From: Chromohalobacter israelensis
Lineage (GTDB): Bacteria; Pseudomonadota; Gammaproteobacteria; Pseudomonadales; Halomonadaceae
Length of the DNA: 64,000 nucleotides
Reading direction: 5' to 3'
Assembly (NCBI GenBank): GCA_000761475.1
Contig: JQNW01000003.1
Span: 218,851-282,850 of the forward strand
The position numbers and the translations under genes are program-made. This document shows positions 57,462-64,000 of the stretch, one piece after another. The first letter of the stretch is position 1, and the number at the start of each line of letters is the position of its first letter. The notes under the pieces are model-generated. The model had not been told where the DNA came from. It ran no database searches and worked only from the letters and a program-made list of their open reading frames with translations.

Positions 57462-58796
57462 TTGCGCAGCTTGCCCGCAACCCTTCCCATTCTATTTCTT
57501 AGCGAAATCAGTTTCTTGCTTGGCCATGGGCTGATCATGACCTTGCTCGGGGTGCGCATGTCGCTGGAGGGGTTCCCCTCCCAGATGGCGGGTTTGCTGA
57601 TGTCGAGTTTCTCGTTGGGCTTCGTGATCGGCAGCTATCTGATCGAGAAGCGCATTCGCACGGTGGGGCACATTCGTGTTTTCGCGGCGTGCGCCGCCGT
57701 GCTGGCCGTGACGGCGATGTTGCATGGGCTCTGGGTCAATCCCTGGTCGTGGCTGGTCTGGCGACTGTTCGGGGGCGCAGCGACCGCGGGGTTGCTGATG
57801 GTCATGGAGTCCTGGGTCTCGGGCGAATCGACCAACGACAATCGCGGACGTGTACTCGGCTGGTACCTGGTCATCTCGACATCGTCGTTGGCGCTTGGGC
57901 AATGGTTGCTCAACGCCGCCGACCCCGCAACCTTCGTGCTGTTTTCCGTGTCCGGCATTCTCTTTGCGCTGTCGCTGGTGCCCCTGTCGATTTATCGTAT
58001 CCATGGGCCGACGCGTTCATCGCACGATGTCTCGCGCAAGATTTCACTGAAAGAATTGTATCGGCGTGCGCCAGTGGGGCTGGTGAGTGCCTTCACGGCG
58101 GGGCTGATGGTGCAGGCCTTCTTCGCCATGACGCCTTTCTACGGACAGGAAATCGGCCTGTCGACGTCACAGACCGCGCAATTCATGGCCATCACCACAC
58201 TGGTCGCGCTGGTGGCGCAGTGGACCCTGGGACGCATTTCCGATCGCTTCGACCGCCGCAAGGTGATTCTCTGCATGGCGCTGGTCATGGCCATCTCGGG
58301 TGCCATGATCTCGGTCGCGGCGCGTTTCGATTTCTGGGTGCTGCTGGTGGTGGCCTGCTTCCACACCGCCATGTTGCATACGCTGTATTCCTTGAGCCTG
58401 TCGCACACCAACGACTGGCTCGAGCCGGAGGAAACCATTCAAGCCAACGCCAAGCTCTTGATCTGGTATGGCATCGGTTCGGTGATCGGGCCTTACAGCG
58501 CTTCACTGATCATGGAGCTGACCGGGCCGGACGGGCTGTGGCTTTTCCTGGGCGGCGTGGCGTTGACGCTGGCCATGTTCGTGATGGTGCGCCTGCACGG
58601 CCATCACGGCATTCCCCCGGAAGTCGAGCAGGAGCCCTACGTGGCGGCCGTCCCCATGGTGGAGTCGACGCACTATCTCAGCGAGATGGATCCGCGTTTC
58701 GAACCTCAGCAGTTCGAGCTTGACTTCGAGCCGGATGACGAAGACTGGTCGTCATATGACGACCACGCCCACGAGTCTCGGCACCAAGAAGCCTAG
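57462..58796 (+). CDS. MFS transporter (YcaD-like)
   Basis: A 444-aa major facilitator with 12 predicted membrane segments. The N half has LGHGLIMTLLGVRMSLEGFP and motif-A-like GRISDRFDRRKVILCMALVM in the middle loop. The C-terminal 60 residues are acidic (FELDFEPDDEDWSSYDD), typical for halophilic cytoplasmic tails. A TTG start with AGGAGG 5 bp upstream is used. Substrate unknown; YcaD-like relatives are uncharacterised. Its stop overlaps the convergent DUF1338-like gene. Confidence 0.88.
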   Translation: MRSLPATLPILFLSEISFLLGHGLIMTLLGVRMSLEGFPSQMAGLLMSSFSLGFVIGSYLIEKRIRTVGHIRVFAACAAVLAVTAMLHGLWVNPWSWLVWRLFGGAATAGLLMVMESWVSGESTNDNRGRVLGWYLVISTSSLALGQWLLNAADPATFVLFSVSGILFALSLVPLSIYRIHGPTRSSHDVSRKISLKELYRRAPVGLVSAFTAGLMVQAFFAMTPFYGQEIGLSTSQTAQFMAITTLVALVAQWTLGRISDRFDRRKVILCMALVMAISGAMISVAARFDFWVLLVVACFHTAMLHTLYSLSLSHTNDWLEPEETIQANAKLLIWYGIGSVIGPYSASLIMELTGPDGLWLFLGGVALTLAMFVMVRLHGHHGIPPEVEQEPYVAAVPMVESTHYLSEMDPRFEPQQFELDFEPDDEDWSSYDDHAHESRHQEA

Positions 58797-59560
58797 GCGC
58801 TCAGCTCGCATCGCGTATGAAGCGGCAGGAGGAGTTCCGCGCTGCGTTCGCGGACGCCGGGAAGGCGCTTCTGCACCAGCGAGAATCCGCCGGTGACGAT
58901 ACGATGTTCATCACCGTCAGCGAAAACGCCACGTTGCGTGCAACACGCATAGTAACGGTGCTCGAGCAAGGGCGAGATGGGCAGCAATCCTTCCCCTGGA
59001 TCGCCGGCGTGAAGCCCCATGTCGGTCACCGCTGCGTCGAGCTGCGCAATGTCTTCGCCCAGCGTCTGGCAGTCGAACCCGACGTGGTGCATGCGTGGCC
59101 CCATGATGGACAGCCAGGCGGCGAGCGGGTGGGCGGCAAGGAGTTGTCGGTAGGTTTCCCAGTCCGGCATGGGCCAGGGGCGGCCTCGCGACAGCAGGTT
59201 CTGTCCGCGACTGTCATGCGGATGAGCGCGGTGGATCAGAGCTTCCAGGCGATGCCGCGGTGCCTGGGTCAGGGTATCCAGTTGTAGCTCGACGAGCACG
59301 ATCCAGGCGTCTGCGTTGCCCGAGCTGAGAACACTGGCCAACAAGCCCCGGTCCGCCATGGCGTAATGCCCGATACGGCGGTAGCCGAAATGGTGCAGGG
59401 CGGGAAGCAGGCGCTGGGCGTGATAGGGCGCCCGATTGAGCGTGGCGAGCACGAAATATTCGGCGGGACGGTCATTCGGCCATAGCGACTGAGTTCCCAT
59501 GTCGGGGTGGCAATGAATGTAATCGAGCCAAAGTTGTTGTTGGAACTCATCGCGTTGCAT
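58793..59560 (-). CDS. DUF1338 (2-oxoadipate dioxygenase/decarboxylase) family-like protein
   Basis: The 255-aa protein has RPAEYFVLATLNRAPYHAQR and PRMHHVGFDCQTLGEDI, followed by EHRYYACCTQRGVFADGDEH and a terminal IVTGGFSLVQKR, resembling DUF1338/HglS proteins. Those are Fe(II) enzymes converting 2-oxoadipate to 2-hydroxyglutarate. This copy is shorter than HglS and I cannot confirm all metal ligands, so function is tentative. Its 3' end overlaps the MFS gene by 4 bp. Confidence 0.5.
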   Translation of the reverse strand: MQRDEFQQQLWLDYIHCHPDMGTQSLWPNDRPAEYFVLATLNRAPYHAQRLLPALHHFGYRRIGHYAMADRGLLASVLSSGNADAWIVLVELQLDTLTQAPRHRLEALIHRAHPHDSRGQNLLSRGRPWPMPDWETYRQLLAAHPLAAWLSIMGPRMHHVGFDCQTLGEDIAQLDAAVTDMGLHAGDPGEGLLPISPLLEHRYYACCTQRGVFADGDEHRIVTGGFSLVQKRLPGVRERSAELLLPLHTRCELSA

Positions 59561-59755
59561 GACCGATACCTCACCCTTTTATCGCGATGACATCAGTATA
59601 GAAAACGATTCGCGACTTCGACGAGCGGGGAATTCAACGCAGGCGCAAACCGGCGTTGGCACAAAGGGTGTCGAGCAGGAAAAGGGGATGAAGAACGGCG
59701 ACTTGAAGGAGGCGGGCTGGAAGACGGAAACAGGGGATGGCGTCGGTACCCGGAA

Positions 59756-59780
59756 CGACGCCGGCTAGTGGCCGGCGTCG
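59756..59780 (-). terminator. Hairpin downstream of the glutaredoxin gene
   Basis: CGACGCCGGC-TAGTG-GCCGGCGTCG, 10-bp GC stem, no T run. Likely a weak or Rho-linked terminator. Confidence 0.4.
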
Positions 59781-59808
59781 GTGCAGTCCCTGGGCGACTG
59801 CGCGCGGC

Positions 59809-60081
59809 TCAGCGTTGCGTAGCCGGCATGAGCTCGTTGGCACGCACGTGCTCATCGAATTCGGTGAACCCGCCGATATGGGTCTGATCGACGAAGATCT
59901 GGGGCACCGTTTCAACGGGCTTGCCGATGGTCTTTTCCATGTCGGCCTTGGTGATGCCTTCTTCATGGATATCGATATAGCGGAAGTTGAAATCATCGCG
60001 TGCTTCACTCAACTGCTCGGCGAGTTCCTTGGCACGCACGCAAAAGGGGCATCCGGGGCGGCCGAAAATCACTGCCAACAT
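59809..60081 (-). CDS. grxA: Glutaredoxin (GrxA type)
   Basis: A 90-aa dithiol glutaredoxin with redox site GCPFC near residues 10-14, the cis-Pro motif ETVPQIFVDQTHIGGF and the C-terminal FDEHVRANEL. The usual CPYC is CPFC. It reduces disulfides with glutathione and supports ribonucleotide reductase. The length and insertion pattern match GrxA over GrxC. AGGAG precedes the ATG. Confidence 0.92.
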   Translation of the reverse strand: MLAVIFGRPGCPFCVRAKELAEQLSEARDDFNFRYIDIHEEGITKADMEKTIGKPVETVPQIFVDQTHIGGFTEFDEHVRANELMPATQR

Positions 60082-60202
60082 AGAAAGTCTCCTTGGTTAG
60101 GGAATTCTTTAGCCTTGAGTCTGAGCCACATTCTCCCTGATCGGACGCCAGGGTGCCAATAGAGTCTTGCTACGCCGGCTATTGGGACGCCCTATAGAGC
60201 AC

Positions 60203-61036
60203 TCAGCCCGAGGCTTCTATCTCGTCGAGCCGGCCCTCATCGGCCTTCAGCAGTATGTCACGCAGAGCGCCATGGATGCCGGGTGCACTCACCAGGATGT
60301 TCTCGCCGTACAGATCCGCGGGGATGCGGTCGGGACATGGGTACAAGTGTCCGGTCTTGGCTCCGGCTTCGCGCGCGATGAGAAGCCCCGCCGCAAAGTC
60401 CCAGGGCGATACGCTTTCGTAATAGGCATCGAGCCGACCGCAGGCGACATGGCAGAGGTCCAGCGCGGCGGAACCGTTGCGGCGGATGTCACGGCAACGA
60501 GCCAGGACGCCGGTCAGCCTTCTGAGGAGTGGTGCGCGCGCGTCGCGCCGATACGGAAATCCGGTCGCCACGAGACTGCGGTCGAGTTCGCGGGCGTCGC
60601 TCGCCTCGATGGGTTCGCCGTTCAGCCAGGCGCCTTCGCCACGCAGCGCCGTGAAGGTTTCGCCCAGAAAGGGGGCATGCACCACGCCGAGCTGCAGCTT
60701 TCCTTCGGACGCCCAGGCAATGGAAACCGCCACATGCGGATGGCCATAGGCGAAATTGACCGTGCCGTCGATGGGGTCGACGATCCACAGCGATTCGCTG
60801 TCCTCCAGCACGTCGCGCTCCGGCGAGAGCTCCTCGGTCAGGCGGGCGTCATCGCGGAAGTGGGCGTCGAGCTCCGTCGCGATGAGTCGGTCGACATCGA
60901 CGTCGGCGTCCGTCACCAGTTCGTCGCCACTCTTGTAACGGTGCTGAAATGCCTGCGACTGTCGGGCGGCTACAATGCGCTCGCCGGCGAGTCGGGCGAT
61001 ACGTTCCGCTTCGGCAAGCCGTTGTGAAGGCTCCAT
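60203..61036 (-). CDS. Inositol monophosphatase family protein
   Basis: The 277-aa Li-sensitive phosphatase fold has the metal motifs LTEELSPE, WIVDPIDGTVNFAYGHPHVA and SPWDFAAGLLIAREAG. Such enzymes hydrolyse inositol-1-phosphate, fructose-1,6-bisphosphate or PAP; SuhB and CysQ are relatives. Sequence and context do not separate them. GAGGAG precedes ATG 61036. It is divergent from bdhA. Confidence 0.88.
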   Translation of the reverse strand: MEPSQRLAEAERIARLAGERIVAARQSQAFQHRYKSGDELVTDADVDVDRLIATELDAHFRDDARLTEELSPERDVLEDSESLWIVDPIDGTVNFAYGHPHVAVSIAWASEGKLQLGVVHAPFLGETFTALRGEGAWLNGEPIEASDARELDRSLVATGFPYRRDARAPLLRRLTGVLARCRDIRRNGSAALDLCHVACGRLDAYYESVSPWDFAAGLLIAREAGAKTGHLYPCPDRIPADLYGENILVSAPGIHGALRDILLKADEGRLDEIEASG

Positions 61037-61194
61037 GGGGTCTCCTCGGTCAACGCGTTGTCGTGCCTGATCCAGGTGGGTCGGCCTAGTCTATCAGTCT
61101 TGCGCAGGGGCGTAAGCGTGTGGATGTTGCTGGCGAAGGGCGTGGCTCGCGTCTTATGCTGGATGACGAGCGTTCCGTCATCGAGGAGAGTGCC

Positions 61195-61971
61195 ATGCCA
61201 GCCCCGTCCACTCCCGGGTCCCCCCGCGTCGCGATCGTGACCGGCAGTTCCAGCGGTATTGGCGAAGCCGTCGTCAAGCAGTTCTGCCAGGAAGGGTTGC
61301 AAGTGCTGGCGGTGGACGCCAACCCGCAAGGCGAGAATGTGGCCGATGCCGCGGGGGCGGTGTTCTATCATGCCGACCTGACGACATCTGCCGCATGTCG
61401 CGGCGCGGTGGAAGAAGCGATAAAGCGTTTCGGGCATGTCGATATTCTGATCAACAACGCCGGCATCCAGCATGTCGCGCCCCTGGAGACGTTTCCAGAG
61501 GCCAAGTGGCGCCAGATCATCGACTTGATGCTGACGGCGCCCTTTTTGCTGACACAGGCGGCATGGCCGTACATGCGCCAGTCTTCGTGGGGACGTATCG
61601 TCAACGTGGCCTCCATTCACGCCAGTGTGGCGTCGCCTGGCAAGGCGGCATACGTGAGCGCCAAGCACGGCTTGATCGGGCTGACCAAGACCGCGGCGCT
61701 CGAGGGCGGCGAGCTGGGCATTACCGCCAATGCCATTTGCCCCGCTTATGTCAGGACGCCGCTGGTGGAAAGCCAGATCGCCGACCAGGCACGCCTCAAT
61801 GGCATGCCCGAGCAGGAGGTGATCGACAATGTCATGCTCAAGAACGCTGCGATCAAACGTCTCATCGAGCCGTCCGAGGTGGCCGCGCTGGTGAGCTACC
61901 TGGCATCGGACAAGGCCAGCGCCGTGACCGGGGCGAGCTGGAACATGGATCTGGGGTGGACGGCGCAATGA
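61195..61971 (+). CDS. bdhA: 3-hydroxybutyrate dehydrogenase
   Basis: The 258-aa short-chain dehydrogenase oxidises D-3-hydroxybutyrate to acetoacetate with NAD+. The coenzyme loop is VTGSSSGIGEAV, NNAGIQHVAPLETFP is diagnostic, the catalytic YVSAKHGLIGLTK has Tyr and Lys, and ITANAICPAYVRTPLVESQI matches BdhA. ATG 61195 follows GAGGAG. aacS at 54991-56940 supplies the next step, so this cell can use 3-hydroxybutyrate or PHB. Confidence 0.95.
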   Translation: MPAPSTPGSPRVAIVTGSSSGIGEAVVKQFCQEGLQVLAVDANPQGENVADAAGAVFYHADLTTSAACRGAVEEAIKRFGHVDILINNAGIQHVAPLETFPEAKWRQIIDLMLTAPFLLTQAAWPYMRQSSWGRIVNVASIHASVASPGKAAYVSAKHGLIGLTKTAALEGGELGITANAICPAYVRTPLVESQIADQARLNGMPEQEVIDNVMLKNAAIKRLIEPSEVAALVSYLASDKASAVTGASWNMDLGWTAQ

Positions 61972-61993
61972 GGCGCGCCATCCACGTCCGGGA

Positions 61994-62533
61994 TCAGTGA
62001 CGCACCGGGCGTTTCTGGAGCTTGCGCTGCAAGGTGCGACGATGCATGCCCAGGGCGCGGGCCGTGGCGGAAATATTGCCGTCGTGCTCCTGCAGGACCT
62101 TCTGAATATGCTCCCAGGTGACACGGTTGATCGAGGGAGGGCTATCGGCGATGTCGATGTCGGGGTCCCCCGTATCGCGCTCTAGCGATGCCAGGATCTC
62201 GTCGGCGTCCGCCGGCTTGCACAAATAATTGACCGCGCCCAGCTTGATGGCTTCCACGGCGGTGGCGATGCTCGAATATCCCGTCAACACCACGACACGA
62301 CAGTCGGGGGCGAGCGCCAGCAGTTCGGGCAGAAGCTTGAGCCCGGACGAGTGCTCGAGCTTGAGATCGAGTGTTGCCATGTGGGGCGGTGCCTGACGCA
62401 CGCTGGCGAGGGCTTCTTCCTCGGTCGTCGCGGTGGTGACCTCGAACCCGCGCCGCCGCATGGCACGTGCCATGACGAAGCAGAATTGCTCGTCGTCGTC
62501 GATGATCAATAGCCGTTCGGCATCTTCTGTCAT
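61994..62533 (-). CDS. regA: Response regulator RegA/PrrA/ActR
   Basis: The 179-aa redox regulator has an N-terminal receiver (LLIIDDDEQF, phospho-Asp in MATLDLKLEHSSGL, VLTGYSS, LCKPADADE) and a C-terminal Fis-type HTH (HDGNISATARALGMHRRTLQRKLQKR). The proline-rich linker and size are typical of RegA. It controls respiration, carbon and nitrogen genes with the kinase RegB, encoded 17 bp upstream on the same strand. Confidence 0.94.
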   Translation of the reverse strand: MTEDAERLLIIDDDEQFCFVMARAMRRRGFEVTTATTEEEALASVRQAPPHMATLDLKLEHSSGLKLLPELLALAPDCRVVVLTGYSSIATAVEAIKLGAVNYLCKPADADEILASLERDTGDPDIDIADSPPSINRVTWEHIQKVLQEHDGNISATARALGMHRRTLQRKLQKRPVRH

Positions 62534-62550
62534 GATTTCCTCCGTGGCAG

Positions 62551-63822
62551 TCAGGCGGGGGCGCCAGCCGATGCTCGCGGCAACTTGACCTCGGTCAGCG
62601 TGCCGCCTTCTTCATGATTATAGAGGCTCACGCCGCCTCCAAAGCGGTTGATCGTGGCATGGGTCAGGAACAGGCCGATCCCCATGCCCTTGCTCTTGGT
62701 CGAAATGAACGTTTCGCCCAGCTGGTCGGCGATGTTCATGGAGACGCCAGGACCATGGTCGCGGATATCGATGATGATGTCGTCCTGCGTCCAGTCCAGC
62801 GTGATGGCGATATCCCTCGGATTGGCGTCGGCGGCATTGTTGAGCAGATTCATGATGGCCTGCTCGAGCGTCGTATCGGTGGCGATCAACGGGGTGCCGC
62901 GCTTGCGGGGGATCTCGATGTGATGGCTCACGTCGGGACGCAACACCAGCCAGCGCTGCAAGACATCGCGAAGCCAGGTCTCGGCGGCGACGATCTCGGG
63001 CTTGGCCAGACGCCGCCGGTCGGCATTGGCGACCAGGGTCTGCAGTCGCGCCTTGCAGGTATCGACCTGCTGACGCAGCAGGTCGATGTCCTCGACGAGC
63101 AGCGGGTTGTCTTGCGCTTCCTGACGCATTTCGCTGAGCAGTACCGCCATGGTGGACAGCGGCGTTCCCAGCTCGTGCGCGGTGCCGGCCGCCTGGGTGG
63201 CGACGGCCAGCACCTGCTCGTTGCGCAGGGCGGTTTCGCGAGTGCGGGACAAGGTGAGGTCGCGACGCCGCAGGGCATGCGCCATCTTGAAGATGAAGAA
63301 GGTGACCAGTCCGGCGGAGAGTCCGAAGTTGATCCACATGCCGACGATATGCAGGCGGATGCCGGTGCCCACGAAGCCATTGCTGAGCTGGGGGACGGGT
63401 TCGTAAAACAGCATCATGGCGGTATAGCTGGCCAGCGAGGCGCCGGCGATGACCCAGGCGTAGCGCCATGGCAGCGTGGCGGCGGCGATCGTGACCGGCA
63501 CGAGATAATAGGTGATGAAGGGGTTCGTCGAGCCGCCGGTGTAGTAGAACAGCATGCTCAACCCTGCCACATCGATCAGCAGATGGGTCAGATACTCGGT
63601 ATCGGTCACCGCGCGAGGCCGCCCCAGGCGCCACCAGGTCGCCACGTTGACCAGCCCCATGGCGATGATGACGGAAATGACCGGCATGACGTGCAGTTGG
63701 AACCCCAGTACTTCGATACCGAAGATGATTGCCCCCAGGAAACCGGTCCACGTGATGCCGCGAACGATCGTCAGCCGCACGAGGTTGCGGTTGGGGGTGG
63801 AAAGGGGCAAGGGCTGATGCAT
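62551..63822 (-). CDS. regB: Redox sensor kinase RegB/PrrB
   Basis: A 423-aa sensor with six membrane segments. It contains the quinone-binding heptapeptide GGSTNPF between helices 3 and 4, the H-box GTAHELGTPLSTMA, and a cysteine (VDTCKARLQ) exactly 40 residues after the phospho-His, the same spacing as redox-active Cys265 and His225 in Rhodobacter RegB. N-box NLLNNAADAN and G-box DHGPGVS, GMGIGLFLTH follow. ATG 63822 follows GGGAG; the longer frame to 63990 is not conserved. Upstream DNA to the window end holds no clear gene. Confidence 0.94.
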   Translation of the reverse strand: MHQPLPLSTPNRNLVRLTIVRGITWTGFLGAIIFGIEVLGFQLHVMPVISVIIAMGLVNVATWWRLGRPRAVTDTEYLTHLLIDVAGLSMLFYYTGGSTNPFITYYLVPVTIAAATLPWRYAWVIAGASLASYTAMMLFYEPVPQLSNGFVGTGIRLHIVGMWINFGLSAGLVTFFIFKMAHALRRRDLTLSRTRETALRNEQVLAVATQAAGTAHELGTPLSTMAVLLSEMRQEAQDNPLLVEDIDLLRQQVDTCKARLQTLVANADRRRLAKPEIVAAETWLRDVLQRWLVLRPDVSHHIEIPRKRGTPLIATDTTLEQAIMNLLNNAADANPRDIAITLDWTQDDIIIDIRDHGPGVSMNIADQLGETFISTKSKGMGIGLFLTHATINRFGGGVSLYNHEEGGTLTEVKLPRASAGAPA

Positions 63823-64000
63823 GTAGGCTCCCGGTGTGCGATGCCGCCTGGCATGATAACCGAATCGTGAAGACTCCGGCAGCCGGCCGAGGGGGTGTAA
63901 TAATGACGCACCATGCGTGAGTTCCAGGAAAGATGACAGCGCCATGAAAAACCCCTTGCGTTCACGGCGGCGGATCCGTAAAGTACGCATCCGCTGCCGG

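Overview
The window is chromosomal DNA from a GC-rich gammaproteobacterium, most likely a halophile of the Halomonadaceae (Halomonas/Chromohalobacter type). This rests on gene order and protein style: a thrS-infC-rpmI-rplT-pheS-pheT-ihfA block, acidic proteins, RegBA, and a xanthine dehydrogenase cluster with a RutR-type regulator. The species cannot be fixed from the sequence alone. Most genes are GC-rich. About 1.4-10.4 kb is clearly AT-rich and looks acquired.

Region 1 (1-15.2 kb): envelope and lipid A modification. After the 3' part of manC comes the AT-rich block: dgkA, a PAP2 phosphatase, a minus-strand operon (GT2 glycosyltransferase, LAB_N membrane protein, ArnT-like glycosyltransferase), a divergent PAP2-eptA-small protein operon, and a cytochrome b561. 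The ArnT-like gene is cut by a complete IS3-family element with a 4-bp GATC duplication; removing the element and one GATC restores the reading frame. GC-rich DNA follows: a YkvA protein, an NreB-like MFS exporter with a His-rich tail, and a PmrB/PmrA-like two-component pair. Five sites matching or nearly matching the PmrA box (YTTAAK-N5-YTTAAK) lie before dgkA, before the first PAP2 gene, between the divergent lipid A operons, before the two-component genes, and before a small unknown gene. Together they outline a local PmrAB-type regulon for lipid A phosphate remodelling. This is the strongest finding.

Region 2 (15.2-25 kb): purine catabolism, all leftward: xdhA-xdhB-xdhC, guaD, an NCS2 permease and an HpxO-like urate hydroxylase. 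A RutR-type TetR regulator is divergent from xdhA, and a near-perfect RutR operator lies between them. The route is uptake, guanine to xanthine, xanthine to urate, urate to 5-hydroxyisourate.

Region 3 (25-32.3 kb): small unknown proteins, tRNA-Pro(GGG), lrgAB, a DASS transporter, a DUF2489 protein, an M20 amidohydrolase, and an OmpA-family lipoprotein with three calcium-type repeats.

Region 4 (32.4-40.7 kb): the translation block thrS-infC-rpmI-rplT-pheS-pheT-ihfA (infC starts at AUC), then a MioC-like flavodoxin and a small membrane protein.

Region 5 (40.7-51.3 kb): an old yellow enzyme, PpnN, a LysR regulator, and the glycine cleavage system split into leftward gcvH/gcvP and a rightward AGCS symporter-gcvT unit. 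They are divided by an unusual 550-bp spacer holding an intrinsic terminator and a possible structured leader.

Region 6 (51.3-64 kb): PAP2 phosphatase, GT4 glycosyltransferase, NlpD-like lipoprotein, PlsC-type acyltransferase, acetoacetyl-CoA synthetase, MFS transporter, DUF1338-like protein, glutaredoxin, inositol monophosphatase family protein, 3-hydroxybutyrate dehydrogenase, and the RegA/RegB redox two-component system. aacS and bdhA together suggest use of 3-hydroxybutyrate/PHB.
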